Assembly: GCA_020630045.1 (NCBI GenBank)
Contig: JAHDCE010000112.1
Coordinates: 1 to 7,785 of the forward strand
Source of the DNA: Saprospiraceae bacterium
Lineage (GTDB): Bacteria > Bacteroidota > Bacteroidia > Chitinophagales > Saprospiraceae
Direction: 5' to 3'
DNA: 7,785 nt
Shown piece by piece: positions 6,378-7,785 of the stretch. The stretch's first letter is position 1. Each line of letters begins with the position of its first letter. The position numbers and the translations under genes are program-made. The notes under the pieces are model-generated. The model did no database searches, was not told the DNA's origin, and saw nothing but the letters and a program-made list of their open reading frames with translations.

Positions 6378-7785
6378 ATGAGGATTTACCCGATTACTAT
6401 AATGATTATATTCTTTTCGTTTTCCTTAGCGGGACAAACCTTTCGCCAGTATGTGAAGGCGGGAGATAAAGCCTTGGGTCGAAAAGACTATTACGCTGCA
6501 ATGAGTTATTTTAAGGAGGCATTGGAAATCAAGCCCGACCATATAGCGACACGATATAAAACCGCAGAATCCGCAATTGAATTTTCCGCATTCGCCTTAG
6601 CGGAAAGACATTATGAATGGATTGCCGGTAAAACAAAAGAAGCCGGGAAATATCCTTTATTGAAATATAAAATCGCTGAGGTAAAAAGAAGTAAAGGGAA
6701 TTACATAGAAGCGGAAGAATGGTATCGGCGTTTCCTGGAAGAATATGAAGGAGACGAGTCCCTTAGGGATTATGCGGAAATGCAAATGAAATTTTGTTCT
6801 AAAGTTTCCGATATGGAATTGAATACCGCCATAAGGGAGGAACAATACGGAAAAGAAATCAATACGAAATTCTCGGAATTCGGCGGTCATCTCCTAGGAG
6901 ATTCACTGATTTATTCCAGTATGAAATTCAAAGACCCGAATGATGATAGAAACCGGATTTCAAAAATATTAGCTTCGGATGACCCTTGGGAAAACCGGGG
7001 TAGGGTACTACGTATTTCAGGTGTTCCAAAAGATAAATTAATCGGAAATCCGACCTTTGACAAAGAAAATAATAAAATGTATTTCACCGTCTGCGAACGA
7101 GTGAATACAAAAGACATGAATTGTGATATTTATGAAGCCACATTTTTCAAAAAGAAATGGCGGGCGGAAAAAATGGATAGCCCGGTAAACATAGATGGAT
7201 ATACCAGTACGCAACCCAATTATTCCAATTTTAATAATCAAAGAACTTTATTTTATGCCTCCAATATGCCGGAAGGCCAAGGAGGAATGGATATCTGGTA
7301 TTTTCCACTTGATGGAAGTGAGGATACACCGATAAATGTAGAAGCCGTCAATACGCCTTATGATGAAATAACACCTTACTTTGACAAAGAAGAAGGAGTG
7401 TTATATTTTAGTAGTAACGGTTATGGCAGTTTTGGAGGATTTGATATTTACAATACCGTTTGGGAAAAAGGCCGATGGAATACCATCGAAAACGTAGGCC
7501 GACCTTACAATAGTAGTTACAATGACGTTTACTACAGTTTGAACGCGACCGGCGACAAAGCTTTGGTGTCTTCCAACCGCCCGGGAGCCGGAGTTCTGGA
7601 CAAGGAAGAAGGAGCCTGTTGTAATGACCTTTTCGTATTCGAAAGACCTGAAAGAAAACCGCAACCCAAGCCGGAGCCAAAACCCGAACCCGAACCGGAA
7701 CCCATTGTAAAAGTCGATCCCAAACCGGAACCGAAGCCCGAACCGGAGCCGGATTTAATTGCAAAAGGAGAAACGCCCAAACCGG
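6378..7785 (+). CDS. TPR and PD40 beta-propeller envelope protein, 3' truncated by window edge
   Basis: An open frame running off the right edge with 469 residues visible. Residues 1-18 or 1-20 are a signal peptide (TIMIIFFSFSLAGQ). TPR-like helices span about 24-140, clearest at 24-55 (GRKDYYAAMSYFKEALEIKP) and 94-125 (KGNYIEAEEWYRRFLEEYEG). PD40 (WD40-like) propeller repeats follow: about 222-254 (MYFTVCE, CDIYEA), 278-308 (LFYASN, GGMDIWY), 329-360 (LYFSSNGYGSFGGFDIY) and 379-421 (ALVSSNRPG, NDLFVFE). A Pro/Glu/Lys-rich linker starts at 427. This order is that of Bacteroidota TPR-PD40-OmpA proteins, including the type IX component PorE, so an OmpA-like peptidoglycan-binding end beyond the window is likely but unseen. 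It lies 24 bases after the PorP/SprF gene, so one operon is likely. ATG 6378 is preferred; an in-frame GTG at 6372 is possible. A periplasmic, outer-membrane-associated scaffold role is inferred. Confidence 0.92.
   Translation, partial: MRIYPITIMIIFFSFSLAGQTFRQYVKAGDKALGRKDYYAAMSYFKEALEIKPDHIATRYKTAESAIEFSAFALAERHYEWIAGKTKEAGKYPLLKYKIAEVKRSKGNYIEAEEWYRRFLEEYEGDESLRDYAEMQMKFCSKVSDMELNTAIREEQYGKEINTKFSEFGGHLLGDSLIYSSMKFKDPNDDRNRISKILASDDPWENRGRVLRISGVPKDKLIGNPTFDKENNKMYFTVCERVNTKDMNCDIYEATFFKKKWRAEKMDSPVNIDGYTSTQPNYSNFNNQRTLFYASNMPEGQGGMDIWYFPLDGSEDTPINVEAVNTPYDEITPYFDKEEGVLYFSSNGYGSFGGFDIYNTVWEKGRWNTIENVGRPYNSSYNDVYYSLNATGDKALVSSNRPGAGVLDKEEGACCNDLFVFERPERKPQPKPEPKPEPEPEPIVKVDPKPEPKPEPEPDLIAKGETPKP
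7656..7785 (+). repeat. Pro/Glu/Lys-rich low-complexity linker
   Basis: Residues 427-469 of the TPR/PD40 protein. Two tracts of alternating Pro with Lys or Glu (427-442 and 449-458) are separated by IVKVD, and another Lys-Pro starts at the edge. In DNA this is a degenerate repeat of CCN plus GAA/GAG/AAA/AAG codons, which also creates Gly/Ser-rich spurious frames on the opposite strand. Such extended linkers commonly separate a periplasmic domain from a C-terminal peptidoglycan-binding domain. Confidence 0.85.

Noticed and set aside
7401..7780. Overlapping minus-strand open frames, one rich in Gly-Ser-Gly repeats
   Set aside because: They are the antisense of the PD40 and Pro/Glu/Lys-rich linker of the last gene. 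The Gly/Ser repeats come from reading the CCN-GAA pattern backwards, and no signal, domain or independent leader is visible.

Overview
The window reads as a chromosomal segment of a Bacteroidota bacterium. The main signs are a DUF5683 membrane protein, a large secreted Ig/PKD-repeat protein ending in the gliding-motility-type C-terminal domain (type IX secretion, type B signal), a PorP/SprF-family outer-membrane protein, and a TPR + PD40 protein with a Pro/Glu/Lys-rich linker. The A-rich leaders without clear Shine-Dalgarno sites also fit this phylum. The class (Saprospiria, Cytophagia or Flavobacteriia) cannot be settled from the sequence alone.

Layout: all five genes are on the + strand and coding density is high. 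Bases 1-74 hold no supportable gene. A first pair follows: a DUF5683 protein (75-809) and, one base later, a classical short-chain dehydrogenase/reductase (811-1524). A 127-base gap (1525-1651) is the only sizeable intergenic stretch. It holds at best a weak Bacteroidota-like promoter and no convincing terminator.

The second block is a compact apparent operon. It begins with a giant secreted protein of about 1224 residues (1652-5326): signal peptide, Cys-rich N-terminal module, two PKD-like domains, three tandem repeats of about 158 residues, two further Ig-like segments and a type B CTD. After 19 bases comes a PorP/SprF-like protein (5346-6353). After 24 more bases comes a TPR/PD40 protein (from 6378) that runs off the right edge inside its Pro/Glu/Lys-rich linker.

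The block can be read as one functional unit. The long repeat protein is a surface or released adhesin-like cargo of the type IX secretion system. The PorP/SprF protein is its probable dedicated outer-membrane partner. The TPR/PD40 protein is a probable periplasmic scaffold, possibly ending beyond the window in an OmpA-like peptidoglycan-binding domain. This follows the SprB/SprF precedent and is inference, not shown here. No RNA genes, mobile elements, CRISPR arrays or recent-transfer signs were seen. The most distinctive feature is the regular four-cysteine architecture of the three tandem repeats.
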